Positions 17,611-26,624 are shown, counted from the stretch's first letter. The stretch is 64,000 bases of DNA from Albimonas sp036154955 (GCA_036154955.1 JAYZWL010000149.1:1-64000); one strand, 5' to 3'. Notes: generated from the letters alone by a model not told the origin. Program-made: numbers and translations.

Positions 17611-18228
17611 ATGTACACCGTCGTCGGAGACCCCAGGAACCGCACGCTCCGCGTGATGTGGATGCTGGAGGAGCTGGGCCAGACCTACGCGCTGGAACTC
17701 GCCGCGCCCCAGTCGGACCGGATGCGCGCGGTCAACGTCACCGGCAAGGCCCCGACCCTGCTGGTCGACGGGGCGGAGGTGAACGACTCGGTCGCCATCC
17801 TCGCCTTCCTCGCCGACCGGCACGACGCCCTGACCCATCCCGCCGGATCGGTGGCGCGCGGGCGCCAGGACGCCTGCGTGCAATTCGTCGTCGACGAGAT
17901 GGAGGGCGCCTGCTGGACCGCGGCCAAGCATCGCTTCATGCTGCCCGAGGACAAGCGCGCCGAGGTCGAGCCCGCCTGCCGCCACGAGTGGGACATGGCG
18001 ATGGACCGGCTGGCGCGGAAGCTGGGCGCGGGCCCCTTCCTGACCGGAGAGATCCTGACCGTCGCCGACCTGCTGGCCGCGCATACGCTGGGCTGGGGGA
18101 TGAAGATGTTCAAGTGGCCGGTCCCCGAAGGCCCGCTGACCGACTATCTCGCCCGCGTGACCGGCCGGCCGGCCATGGCAGCCGCCGTCGCGCGGGGCAA
18201 GGCGGAGGTCGCCGCCGCCGCGGCCTGA
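17611..18228 (+). CDS. Glutathione S-transferase family protein
   Basis: A 205-residue cytosolic GST. The N-terminal thioredoxin-like domain has the NRTLRVMWMLEELG start and the cis-proline element NVTGKAPTLLVDG. The glutathione gamma-glutamyl contact appears as VNDSVAILAFLAD (normally ES, here DS). The C-terminal all-helical domain carries the N-capping motif LTVADLLAAHTLGW. The substrate is unknown. CAGGGAGG precedes the ATG. It is a single gene followed by a clear terminator. Confidence 0.9.
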   Translation: MYTVVGDPRNRTLRVMWMLEELGQTYALELAAPQSDRMRAVNVTGKAPTLLVDGAEVNDSVAILAFLADRHDALTHPAGSVARGRQDACVQFVVDEMEGACWTAAKHRFMLPEDKRAEVEPACRHEWDMAMDRLARKLGAGPFLTGEILTVADLLAAHTLGWGMKMFKWPVPEGPLTDYLARVTGRPAMAAAVARGKAEVAAAAA

Positions 18229-18264
18229 CGCCCCCCGCGGCCTGACGCACCCCCCGGACATGCG

Positions 18265-18295
18265 AACGGGCGCCCCCGAAGGGCCGCCCGTTTTT
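18265..18295 (+). terminator. Intrinsic terminator after the GST gene
   Basis: Stem AACGGGCG (18265–18272) with CGCCCGTT (18285–18292), extended by an inner CCC/GGG pairing around a bulge, followed by a run of T (18291–18295). The T-run is on the plus strand. Confidence 0.85.
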
Positions 18296-18331
18296 CGTTC
18301 CGCCGGTTCCGTTCCGCCGGCGCCCTGCCGG

Positions 18332-18928
18332 TCAGGCGGCGAGCTTGGCGGCGATCTTCGCGACATGGGCGCCCTGCTGGCGGGCCATCGACAGCTCCTG
18401 CCCCGTGGGCTGGCGCGAGCCGTCGGTGCCGGCGATGGTGCCAGCGCCGTAGGGGCTGCCGCCCTTCAGCTCGCCCACCTGGGTCAGCTCCGGCGTCGAA
18501 TAGGGCAGGCCCACCAGCACCATGCCATGGTGCAGCAGCGGCACATGCGCGGTCAGGATGGTGGATTCGTTGCCGCCCCCGGTGCCGGTGGAGGCGAAGA
18601 CCGAGCCGACCTTGCCGATCAGCGCGCCCTTGGCCCAGAGCCCGCCGGTCTGGTCGAGGAAGGTCTTCATCTGCCCCGACATGTTGCCGAAGCGGGTCGG
18701 GATCCCGAAGATGATGGCGTCGTAATCGGCCAGTTCCGCCGGGCTCGCCACCGGGGCGTCCTGGTCCCACTTGCCGCCGGCGGCCTTGAACGCCTCCTCC
18801 GGCATGGTCTCGGGCACGCGCTTGACGATGACGTCGGCGCCGGTTTCCGCGGCGCCCTCGGCGACCGCCTTGGCCATGGTCTCGATATGGCCGTACATCG
18901 AATGGTAGAGCACCAGAACCTTGGTCAT
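18332..18928 (-). CDS. wrbA: NAD(P)H:quinone oxidoreductase WrbA
   Basis: A 198-residue flavodoxin-like protein that reduces quinones by two electrons and protects against oxidative stress. The FMN phosphate loop is HSMYGHIETMA near residues 9–19. The WrbA-specific loops GIPTRFGNMSGQMKTFLDQ and STGTGGGNESTI are present, and YGAGTIAG lies near the C-terminus. Length matches E. coli WrbA (198). It converges with the GST gene across a terminator. Confidence 0.95.
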   Translation of the reverse strand: MTKVLVLYHSMYGHIETMAKAVAEGAAETGADVIVKRVPETMPEEAFKAAGGKWDQDAPVASPAELADYDAIIFGIPTRFGNMSGQMKTFLDQTGGLWAKGALIGKVGSVFASTGTGGGNESTILTAHVPLLHHGMVLVGLPYSTPELTQVGELKGGSPYGAGTIAGTDGSRQPTGQELSMARQQGAHVAKIAAKLAA

Positions 18929-19201
18929 CGCTCGTTCCTCCTCGTCGCGCGGAGGGGGACCGGGCCGGGATGGCCGCGAGGTCGTCCGCGCCTCTGGGGG
19001 GAAGGTGGAGCCCGCATGGGGTCGGCGCCAGACCGTCCATCGTCCACGAATTGTCTACGTTTCAGCGACGAAACCATACCGAGGGATGATTGACGCCGCG
19101 CCCTGCAGGGAAACGCGGCGGGCGCCGGTCGCGAAAACGCCCGCGCCAGCCCCCTGCGGGGCGCGGCGCGGGCGTGCTTCATGTTTCAAGCGCCGCCCAG
19201 G

Positions 19202-19253
19202 GCGCGCGGTCGGGGCGCGCGGTCGGGGTTCGCGGTCGGGGCGCGCGGTCAGA
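19202..19253. repeat. 13-base tandem repeat, four copies, spanning the valS stop
   Basis: The word GCGCGCGGTCGGG repeats with an exact 13-base period four times (third copy starts GTTC, fourth ends AGA). The GGT cores fall at 19208, 19221, 19234 and 19247. The valS stop codon (TCA on this strand, 19249–19251) lies inside the last copy. The rest of 18929–19201 holds no visible gene; it must contain the wrbA promoter. Confidence 0.7.
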
Positions 19254-22095
19254 CCAGTTCGGCGGCCCGCTTCGCGGCGAGGCCGAGGCGCGCGGCCTCG
19301 GCGCGCAATTCGTCGAGCCGGTCGCGGTTCTCCTCCACCACCTCTTCAGGCGCCTTGGCGAGGAAGCCGGGATTGTCGAGCTTGCGCGCGATGCCCTCGG
19401 CCTCCTTCTCGACCTTCTTCAGCGCCTTCTCCAGCCGCGCCTTCTCGGCCGCGCCGTCCACGATCCCGGCCAGCGGCAGCGCCACGGCGCCCCCTTCGAG
19501 CGTGATGGTCACGGCGCCCTTCGGCGCCGTATCCACCGCCTCGATCCCCTCGATCCGGGCGAGGCGGGCGATCAGGGCGCCTTCCTCCGCGCACAGGGCG
19601 GAGAGCTCGGCGTCGGCCTCCAGCACCAGCAGCGGCAGCCGGGCCGAGGGCGGCACGTTCATCTCGGCGCGCACCGAGCGCACCGCCTCGATCAGCGCGA
19701 TCAGGCGGCCGATGCGGCGGTCGGCGGCGGGGTCGGCGAGCGTCTCCGCCGACAGCGCCGGCCAGTCGGCGTGGATCAGCATCTTCGGCCGCTCGGCGAT
19801 CTGGCCCCACAGCGCCTCGGTCACATAGGGCATGAACGGGTGCAGCATCACCAGGCACTGGTCCAGCGCCCAGGCCAGGGTCGCCTGCGTCTCGGCCTTC
19901 GCGCCCGCGTCCTCGCCCATAAGCAGGGGCTTGGACAGCTCCACATACCAGTCGCAGAACACGCCCCAGACATGGGCGTAAAGCGCGTTGGCCGCGTCGT
20001 TGAACCGGTATTCGGCCAGCGCCGCGTCCACCACGCCCGCCAGCCGCGCCGTCTCCCCCACGATCCAGCGGTTGAGCGGAGCGGAGACCGCGGCCGGGTC
20101 GAAGCCCGGGACCGGGCGGCAGTCGTTCATCTCGCCGAAGCGGGCGGCGTTCCACAGCTTGGTCGCGAAGTTGCGGTAGCCCGCGACCCGGCTTTTCGCG
20201 AGCTTGATGTCCCGGCCCATCGCGGCCATGGAAGCCAGCGTGAAGCGCACCGGGTCGGCGCCGAACTCGTCGATCAGCTCCAGCGGGTCGATGACGTTGC
20301 CCAGCGACTTCGACATCTTCTTGCCCTTCTCGTCGCGGACGAGAGCGTGGACATAGACGTCGTGGAAGGGCTGGAGCGGCGCGCCCGCCTCGTCCTTCAT
20401 GAAGTGCAGGCCCATCATCATCATCCGGGCGACCCAGAAGAAGATGATGTCGAAGCCGGTGATCAGCACCGAGGTCGGGTAGTATTTCGCCAGTTCCGGC
20501 GTCCGCTCCGGCCAGCCCATGGTGCCCATCGGCCAGAGGCCGGAGGAGAACCAGGTGTCGAGCACGTCGGGGTCGCGCGCCAGCGGCGTCGGCGCGCCGA
20601 AATGGGCGTCGGCGGCGGCCTGCGCCTCGGCCTCCGTCGCCTCGCAGAAGAAGGTCCCGTCGGGCGCGTACCAGACCGGGATCTGGTGGCCCCACCACAG
20701 CTGGCGGGAGATGCACCAGGGCTCGATGTTCTCCATCCAGTGGTCGTAGGTCTTCACCCAGTTGGCGGGATGGAAGGTGGTGCGGCCGTCATGGGCGGCG
20801 GCGAGCGCCTCCTTCGCCAGCCGCCCCGCATCCACGAACCACTGGTCGGTCAGCCACGGCTCCACCGCGACCTTGGAGCGGTCGCCATGCGGGACCACGT
20901 GGGTCTCCGTGTCGATGCCGTCGAGCCAGCCCTGTTCCTCGGCCAGCGCCACGATGCGCTTGCGGGCCGCGTGGCGGTCGAGGCCTTCCAGCGCCATCGC
21001 CTCCGCCATGGGGGCGGCGCCGTCGAGGAAGGCGTCGTTCCCCGCCACCGTGATCGCGGCGCGGGAGGTCATGACGTTGATCAGCGGCAGGCCGGCGCGC
21101 TTGCCGACCTCGAAGTCGTTGAAGTCGTGGGCCGGGGTGATCTTGACCGCGCCGGTGCCCTTGGTCGGGTCGGCGTGCTGGTCGGCGACGATGGGGATGC
21201 GGCGGCCGACCAGCGGCAGGATCACCGACTTGCCGACCAGGCCGGCGTATCGGACATCATCCGCGGCGACCGCGACGCCGGTGTCGCCGAGCATGGTTTC
21301 GGGCCGGGTGGTGGCGACGACGATGTAGTCGCGCTCCTCCCATTCCTGCGGGTCGTCGTCGTCAGGGGTCCAGCCGCGCAGGGTCGGTTCGCCGTCGATC
21401 TCCTCGCGCACCATGGGGTGGTCGTAGGTCTCTCCGTCCGCGAGTTGGTAGCGGAAGCGCCAGAGGTTCCCCTTCTCCTCGACCTGCTCGACCTCCAGGT
21501 CGGAGATCGCGGTCTCGAAATGCGGATCCCAGTTCACCAGCCGCTTGTCGCGGTAGATCAGCCCGGCCTTGTGCAGGCCGACGAAGACCTTGAGCACGGC
21601 GTCATGGAAATTGCCGTCCTCGCCCGCGGGCGCGCCCGGGGCGCCGGACATGGTGAAGGCCATGCGCGACCAGTCGCAGGAGGCGCCGAGCCGGCGGAGC
21701 TGGTTGAGGATGGTCGAGCCGCTTTCGGCCTTCCACTCCCAGACCTTCGCGGTGAACGCCTCGCGTCCCATCTCGCGGCGGGAGGGCTGCTGCTCGGCGG
21801 CCAGCTTGCGCTCCACCACCATCTGGGTGGCGATGCCGGCATGGTCCTGCCCGGGCTGCCAGAGCGTGTCGTAGCCCTGCATGCGCTTCCAGCGGATCAG
21901 GATGTCCTGAAGCGTGTTGTTGAGCGCGTGGCCGATATGCAGCGAGCCGGTGACGTTGGGCGGCGGGATGACGATGGAGAACGTCTCGGCGCCGGGTCGG
22001 GCGTTGGCGCCGGCGGCGAAGGCGCCCGCGCTCTCCCAGGCGGCGTAGATCCCGGGCTCCGCCGCGGCGGCGTCGAAGGTCTTGTCCATGCTCAT
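19249..22095 (-). CDS. valS: Valyl-tRNA synthetase
   Basis: A 948-residue class Ia aminoacyl-tRNA synthetase that charges tRNA-Val. The HIGH signature is in PNVTGSLHIGHALN near residue 45, and KMSKS is in GKKMSKSLGN. The CP1 editing domain lies between them (TTRPETMLGDTGVAV, TPAHDFNDFEVGKR). The C-terminal coiled-coil arm (KARLEKALKKVEKEAEGIA and following) ends the protein, and the length is typical. The first codons read MSMDKTFD; starting at the second Met would remove two residues. Confidence 0.97.
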   Translation of the reverse strand: MSMDKTFDAAAAEPGIYAAWESAGAFAAGANARPGAETFSIVIPPPNVTGSLHIGHALNNTLQDILIRWKRMQGYDTLWQPGQDHAGIATQMVVERKLAAEQQPSRREMGREAFTAKVWEWKAESGSTILNQLRRLGASCDWSRMAFTMSGAPGAPAGEDGNFHDAVLKVFVGLHKAGLIYRDKRLVNWDPHFETAISDLEVEQVEEKGNLWRFRYQLADGETYDHPMVREEIDGEPTLRGWTPDDDDPQEWEERDYIVVATTRPETMLGDTGVAVAADDVRYAGLVGKSVILPLVGRRIPIVADQHADPTKGTGAVKITPAHDFNDFEVGKRAGLPLINVMTSRAAITVAGNDAFLDGAAPMAEAMALEGLDRHAARKRIVALAEEQGWLDGIDTETHVVPHGDRSKVAVEPWLTDQWFVDAGRLAKEALAAAHDGRTTFHPANWVKTYDHWMENIEPWCISRQLWWGHQIPVWYAPDGTFFCEATEAEAQAAADAHFGAPTPLARDPDVLDTWFSSGLWPMGTMGWPERTPELAKYYPTSVLITGFDIIFFWVARMMMMGLHFMKDEAGAPLQPFHDVYVHALVRDEKGKKMSKSLGNVIDPLELIDEFGADPVRFTLASMAAMGRDIKLAKSRVAGYRNFATKLWNAARFGEMNDCRPVPGFDPAAVSAPLNRWIVGETARLAGVVDAALAEYRFNDAANALYAHVWGVFCDWYVELSKPLLMGEDAGAKAETQATLAWALDQCLVMLHPFMPYVTEALWGQIAERPKMLIHADWPALSAETLADPAADRRIGRLIALIEAVRSVRAEMNVPPSARLPLLVLEADAELSALCAEEGALIARLARIEGIEAVDTAPKGAVTITLEGGAVALPLAGIVDGAAEKARLEKALKKVEKEAEGIARKLDNPGFLAKAPEEVVEENRDRLDELRAEAARLGLAAKRAAELV

Positions 22096-22194
22096 GGCGG
22101 AAGCGGTCCGTTGCTCTGCGGGTCGTGACGGCCGCTTCTAGCGCGCGCGGGCGGGAGGGGGAAGGGCGGCGGGCGACGCGGCTCGGCCGCGGCG

Positions 22195-22989
22195 TCACTC
22201 TGCGTCTGCGCCGACGCGGGCCGCCCCGCCGCCCGCCACCTGCATCTCCCGCGGGCGGGCGTCGCGGACCAGGAGCTGTTCGGAGAACGGGCTCTCCCCG
22301 GCCTTGCCCGCCCAGGGCAGCGCGAAGACCCCGTCGCCGTCCACCCAGTCGCAATGCCTGTATTCCGTCCCGAAATAGGGCGCCGCGCAGGCCGCCGCCG
22401 CGGTCAGGCCGGGGCCCGGCATCAGGAAGGCGGCGCCCGAGGCCGGGTCCTCGCCCCCCAGCGGCACATTGGCGCCGGGGAACACGAAGTCCCCGGCCCG
22501 GGGGGCGGAGAGCAGTTCGGCCGGGCTCGGCACCCGCCAGCCGCCGGGGCCGGAGAGGTCGAGCGCGGTCAGCCCCGCCGGCACCGGCGCCGCCCAGGCC
22601 CAGTCCAGCCCGTCGCGGGTGATATAGGCGTTGGCCGGCGGCTCCGGGCGGTTCAGCCCGACGAGCCCGGCGGCGCCCTGCCCCCCGGCGAGCTCGGCCG
22701 CGAGCTCGGCGACCGGGATCGGGATCGGGCCGCGTGCCGACGCGGGTCCGACCGACCGACCGGGAGCGCCGTCCACAACCGGTCCGGACGCCGACGCGGA
22801 CCGGGCCGCGCCCGCCGCCTCCGCCCGCTCGGATGCGATCCCGCTCCATGCCGCGGCCAGAACCAGCAGGCAGGCGCACGCCGCGCCGCGCGGCCGGGCG
22901 CGAACGGGTCCCGGCGCGGCGGGAGCGCGCGCGACCGGGCGAGGCGGGCTGTGTCGGAACGGGGCGGGGCGGGCGGCGAAAGCGGTCAT
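22195..22989 (-). CDS. Secreted hypothetical protein, DUF1566-like C-terminal half
   Basis: 264 residues. An Arg/Pro-rich N-terminus is followed by a hydrophobic stretch (ACACLLVLAAAWSGIA, about residues 38–53) consistent with a long signal sequence or membrane anchor. The mature half contains AYITRDGLDWAWAAPV and GGWRVPSPAELL. This resembles the 'DG-LDW … GWR-P-ELL' pattern of DUF1566/Lcl-like secreted domains. Two cysteines (ACAAPYF, RHCDWVDGDG) could form a disulfide. The function is unknown. The start at 22989 is preferred over 23079 because the extra residues show no character. It is monocistronic, upstream of valS on the same strand. Confidence 0.65.
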   Translation of the reverse strand: MTAFAARPAPFRHSPPRPVARAPAAPGPVRARPRGAACACLLVLAAAWSGIASERAEAAGAARSASASGPVVDGAPGRSVGPASARGPIPIPVAELAAELAGGQGAAGLVGLNRPEPPANAYITRDGLDWAWAAPVPAGLTALDLSGPGGWRVPSPAELLSAPRAGDFVFPGANVPLGGEDPASGAAFLMPGPGLTAAAACAAPYFGTEYRHCDWVDGDGVFALPWAGKAGESPFSEQLLVRDARPREMQVAGGGAARVGADAE

Positions 22990-23203
22990 GCGGCGGGTCC
23001 ATCTGCGGCCATCTCGCAGATGCGAAGCAAATCCGGCGCCAACTTGTGCGGCGCAGCATTCCGCGAATCCGCACGCCATCCCCCCACGCCATCCCCCCGG
23101 CGCCGCCGGCGCGCCGGTTCAGGGCCGCGCGGGCGCCCCCGGCCCACCGGCGCGCGGGCCGGCGCGCGGCTCCCCCGTCCGCCGCGGCCGAACGCTCAGC
23201 CCT

Positions 23204-23644
23204 TCACCACCGCCGGTCGAGCTTGGTGGACAGCTGCACCAGCGTCTCGATCCCCTTGACCCCCTCGACCATCGCGATCCGGTCCAGCGCCGCGTCCAGC
23301 AGCGAGGTGTCCGGCGCGCCCACCTGGGCGGCGAGGTCGAAGCGGCCAGAGGTGGTGTGCAGGCTCTCCAGCTCCCGCATCTTCTGAAGCTGGGCGCCGA
23401 CCGAGGCCGCGTGCCTCGGCTCCACCTGGATCAGCACATAGGCGCGGATCATCGCCCCCGGCGCGGTCTCGGCGCGCACGGTGTAGCCCTTGATGACCCC
23501 GTTGCGCTCCAGCTTCTCGATCCGGGCCTGAACCGTGGTGCGGGCCAGGTTCAGCCGGCGCGCCAGCTCCGAAGCCGGGGCGCGCGCGTTGCGCGCGAGC
23601 AGGCCGAGCAGCGCGCGGTCCGTCTCATCGAGCGAGTCGGCCAT
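23204..23644 (-). CDS. Lrp/AsnC-family transcriptional regulator
   Basis: A 146-residue regulator with an N-terminal winged helix (ELARRLNLARTTVQARIEKL) and a C-terminal RAM/ligand domain of beta-alpha-beta type. Lrp-type proteins form octamers and respond to amino acids. It is divergent from the basic amino acid decarboxylase gene, so it probably controls that gene and itself. The shared promoter region is 168 bases and less GC-rich than its surroundings. Confidence 0.93.
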   Translation of the reverse strand: MADSLDETDRALLGLLARNARAPASELARRLNLARTTVQARIEKLERNGVIKGYTVRAETAPGAMIRAYVLIQVEPRHAASVGAQLQKMRELESLHTTSGRFDLAAQVGAPDTSLLDAALDRIAMVEGVKGIETLVQLSTKLDRRW

Positions 23645-23693
23645 GTTTCGTCACCTTGCTATCGGTTTCGTCATATCGCAGGTCAAATACATC

Positions 23694-23720
23694 ATTTCGC
23701 GCATTCTGCCAGAGCGAAAT
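23694..23720. promoter_or_regulatory. Candidate Lrp operator
   Basis: Inverted repeat ATTTCGC (23694–23700) and GCGAAAT (23714–23720), with a 13-base spacer, lies midway between the divergent Lrp and decarboxylase genes. Two direct copies of GTTTCGTCA (23645 and 23665) lie nearer the regulator. Symmetry and position suggest regulator binding; this is inferred. Confidence 0.5.
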
Positions 23721-23812
23721 AGACCGCATATCGCGCATCCTGAACTGAACACGGCAACGGAGCTTTCCGACCGAACCAGCCTACCACCGCGCAGCAGAAG
23801 GATTGCAGCGCC

Positions 23813-24982
23813 ATGACCCAGGTCGCCCCCCTCTGGTCCTCCCTCGAAGCCTTCGTCGCGCAGGAGCAGCCGGATGAGCCGGTGTTCTTCCTCGCGCCCG
23901 CGGCGGTCACCGCCGGCGCCCGGCGCTTCCTGGACGGCTTCCCCGGCCTGGTCACCTACGCGGTGAAGTCGAACCCCTCGCCCGCGGTGCTGATCGGCAT
24001 GATCGCCGCCGGCCTGCGCGGCTTCGACGTCGCCTCGCCCGAAGAGATCCGGCTGATCCAGTCGCTCTGCCCGGAAGCCGCGCTGCACTACCACAACCCG
24101 ATCAAGTCGCGCGAGGAGCTGCGCTTCGCCCATGCCGCGGGCGTGCGGACCTACTCGGTCGACAACCGCGCCGAGCTGGCCAAGCTGATCGAGGTTCTGC
24201 CCGCCGCGGGGACCGAGCTGTCGGTGCGCTTCCGCATGCCGGTGAAGGGCGGCGCCTATGACTTCGGCACCAAGTTCGGCGCGACCGAGGCCGAGGCGGC
24301 GGAGCTGTGCCGCATCGCGCGGGACGCCGGCTTCGACGTGTCGCTGACCTTCCACCCGGGCACCCAGTGCAAGTCGCCCGCGGCCTACGTCGCCTATATC
24401 GAGGCCGCCGGCCGCATCGCGCGAGAAAGCGGCGTTCGACCCGGCCGGCTCAACGTGGGCGGCGGGTTCCCGGGCGGCAAGGCCGAGGGCGCGCCGGCGC
24501 TGGAGGTCTATTTCGCGGCCATCGAGGCCGCCGCCGTCGAGGCCTTCGGCGCGGATCGCCCGGCCCTGGTCTGCGAGCCCGGCCGCGGCATGATCGCCGG
24601 CGCCATGGCGCTGGTGACCCGGGTGAAGCTGGTCCGCGAGGACGGCGCGGTGTTCCTGAACGACGGCGTCTACGGCGGTCTGGCCGAAGCGCCGCTGACC
24701 GGCGACGTGCCGGCGACCCGCGTCTGCCGCGCCGACGGCTCGGCGGTCTGCGGGCCGGTGGAGGGCCGGGTGGTGTTCGGCCCGACCTGCGACTCGATGG
24801 ACCGGATGCCGGGCACGCCGGACATGCCCGTCGCGATCGCCGAGGGCGACTTCGTGATCTTCGAAGGGCTGGGCGCCTACGGCACCGCCACCGCCACCCG
24901 CTTCAACGGCTTCGGCCCGAGCCGGGTCGAGCTGGCCGAGACCCTGGCCGGCGTCGAGGTCGCGCAGGCCCTCGCCGCCTGA
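23813..24982 (+). CDS. Ornithine/lysine decarboxylase (fold-type III PLP enzyme)
   Basis: A 389-residue PLP-dependent decarboxylase of the eukaryotic ODC/alanine-racemase fold, releasing CO2 from ornithine (or lysine) to give putrescine (or cadaverine). The PLP lysine is Lys52 in YAVKSNP. The phosphate-binding GGGFPGG loop, CEPGRG and the catalytic Cys326 in GPTCDSMD are present. This set is typical of alphaproteobacterial ornithine decarboxylases. AGAAGGA precedes the ATG. It is divergent from an Lrp regulator. The choice between ornithine and lysine is not decided by sequence. Confidence 0.92.
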   Translation: MTQVAPLWSSLEAFVAQEQPDEPVFFLAPAAVTAGARRFLDGFPGLVTYAVKSNPSPAVLIGMIAAGLRGFDVASPEEIRLIQSLCPEAALHYHNPIKSREELRFAHAAGVRTYSVDNRAELAKLIEVLPAAGTELSVRFRMPVKGGAYDFGTKFGATEAEAAELCRIARDAGFDVSLTFHPGTQCKSPAAYVAYIEAAGRIARESGVRPGRLNVGGGFPGGKAEGAPALEVYFAAIEAAAVEAFGADRPALVCEPGRGMIAGAMALVTRVKLVREDGAVFLNDGVYGGLAEAPLTGDVPATRVCRADGSAVCGPVEGRVVFGPTCDSMDRMPGTPDMPVAIAEGDFVIFEGLGAYGTATATRFNGFGPSRVELAETLAGVEVAQALAA

Positions 24983-25232
24983 CCTCCTGCGCCCTTCGCC
25001 CGCCCCGCGGGCGGAGGGCGGGACATCGAGCGGGCCGCGCGGGCGCAAGCCGCCTGCGCCGGCCCGCGCCATCCGCCCGAGGGCGGATGACGGCGCCCGC
25101 GCGGCGGCCACCCCGGCCGGATCGCGCGGGCGCTTCCTTTTCCGGCGCCCACGCTTTCTTTCCGGCGCTCTCTTTCCGCATCCCTTCCCCATTGGCTCGC
25201 CCTGCCCGCGCACGCGGCGCGGTTCAGGAAGT

Positions 25233-25305
25233 GCGCCCCGGGCTCGACCCGGGGCCTCGCGACGTCGGCCGCTTCGCGGGAGGCCCCGGGTCAGGCCCGG
25301 GGCGC
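25233..25305. repeat. Dispersed intergenic palindrome, inverted pair (copies 2 and 3)
   Basis: Copy 2 at 25233–25260 reads GCGCCCCGGGCTCGACCCGG and onward; copy 3 at 25281–25305 is nearly its reverse complement (AGGCCCCGGGTCAGGCCCGG and onward). Each is itself a palindrome, and together they could form one long hairpin. They lie in the 433-base convergent gap 24983–25415, which holds no gene. Confidence 0.75.
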
Positions 25306-25415
25306 TTGGGGCGGTCGCATCTCGCGTCGCCGGGCGGCCCCTGAAACGCATCGCGCGGCGCCGGGGTGGGCGCCGCGCGGAGACGGTTTCGTGCTCGTGT
25401 GGAGCGCGCGGCCGG

Positions 25416-26624
25416 TCAGGGCGCGGGGGGCTTGCGGCTTTCGGCCTCCAGCTCCTCGACCGCGCGTCGGACCTCCCGGGCGACGAGCTGGCGGATGTTG
25501 ATCGAGATCCGTTCCCCCAGCGGCCCGGCGAGCTCGTCGCGGATCGCCTGCCGGACCAGGGCCAGCAGCTCGTCGCGGTTGCGCGGCAGGCCGGCGGCGG
25601 GGAACGGCGGCGGGGCGCCCGTGCCTTCCTCCGCCGACATGGCGCGGCGCAGCGCCTGCGAGGTGGGCATCGCCCCGACGGGTGAGGTCTGACCACCGGG
25701 CACGGGCGCATCCGCAGGCGTCGGGGACGACGCCGGCCCCCGTCGCAGGGTGAAGGCGGGCCCGGCGGACGGGGCGGGATCCGGAGCGGGCCCGGATACG
25801 GCGTCGGGCGCGGCGCCCTGCGCCGGCGTCTGGCTTTCCGGCGACGTGTCGGCCATGGGCGAGAATGCGGGCGCGGGGGAGACCGGCTCGGGAACGATCT
25901 GCGGCTGCGCGACGTCGGGCGCGGGCGCGGGCGCGGGATCCGGCGCCGGGAAGGTCTGCGGGTCGAAACTCGACGGCGCGGGGGCCGGGTCGGACGGGGG
26001 CTGCGAATCGAAACCCGACGGCGCGGCCCCGGGGGCCGGGAAGGTCTGCGGCTCGAAGCCCGAAGGCGCCGGCGCAGGGGCCGGGTCCACCGGCGCGGGC
26101 TCGGGCGCGGCCTCGGGCGCGGACGGCCATGACGGACCGGCGCTCAGCGGCGGTTCCGACGCCATCGGCGCGGGTTCGGCTTCGTTCCGGGTCTCGGGCT
26201 CGGCCTCGGGCGCCGGATCGGTGGCCGGGGCGGAATACCAGGCCGGCGGCGGAGGGGGGGAGAAGGCGGCGGGCTCGGCTTCGGGCTCGGATTCGGGCGC
26301 GGGCTCGGGCTCGGGCTCGGGAATGTCGATCCGCCGGGTCAGCACCAGCGGCGGCTCCTCGTCCGCGGCGGGGCCCAGCGGCGGCAGCGGCGGGCGAAGC
26401 GGCGACGGACCGGGGGCCGCCCCCGCCGACGCTCCCGCGGGACCGCCCACCCTCATCGCCGAGGTGAGATGCAGCGTGCCGGCCGTGCCCAGCCCCGTTC
26501 CGTGACCCGTCATGCCCGGCGATCCTCCCTGGTCCGATCCCGCGGCGCGCTCCGCCGCATCCAGTTCGCGCAGATCGGCGAGGATCCGGGCCCTGGCCTC
26601 CGCCCTGTCGGCGTCGTCCTGCAT
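25416..26624 (-). CDS. Proline/glutamate-rich protein with conserved C-terminal helices
   Basis: 402 residues in three parts. A short charged N-terminal helix (ADRAEARARILADLRELDAA) comes first. A long disordered linker of Pro, Ala, Glu and Ser follows, with EPEPEP runs and repeated words like PSGFEPQTFPAP and PSSFDPQTFPAP. The last 50 residues form a helical block (ELLALVRQAIRDELAGPLGE, then ISINIRQLVAREVRRAVEEL). This architecture recalls PopZ-type polar scaffolds, but the PopZ N-terminal motif is not seen. The C-terminal block resembles one I associate with Rhodobacteraceae proteins next to tolC. The ATG at 26624, with GGGAG nine bases upstream, is preferred over 26642. Located 67 bases after tolC on the same strand. 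Function unknown. Confidence 0.7.
   Translation of the reverse strand: MQDDADRAEARARILADLRELDAAERAAGSDQGGSPGMTGHGTGLGTAGTLHLTSAMRVGGPAGASAGAAPGPSPLRPPLPPLGPAADEEPPLVLTRRIDIPEPEPEPAPESEPEAEPAAFSPPPPPAWYSAPATDPAPEAEPETRNEAEPAPMASEPPLSAGPSWPSAPEAAPEPAPVDPAPAPAPSGFEPQTFPAPGAAPSGFDSQPPSDPAPAPSSFDPQTFPAPDPAPAPAPDVAQPQIVPEPVSPAPAFSPMADTSPESQTPAQGAAPDAVSGPAPDPAPSAGPAFTLRRGPASSPTPADAPVPGGQTSPVGAMPTSQALRRAMSAEEGTGAPPPFPAAGLPRNRDELLALVRQAIRDELAGPLGERISINIRQLVAREVRRAVEELEAESRKPPAP

Noticed and set aside
19090..22128. A 1012-codon open frame opposite valS
   Set aside because: Antisense shadow of valyl-tRNA synthetase; no domain, no plausible start context.
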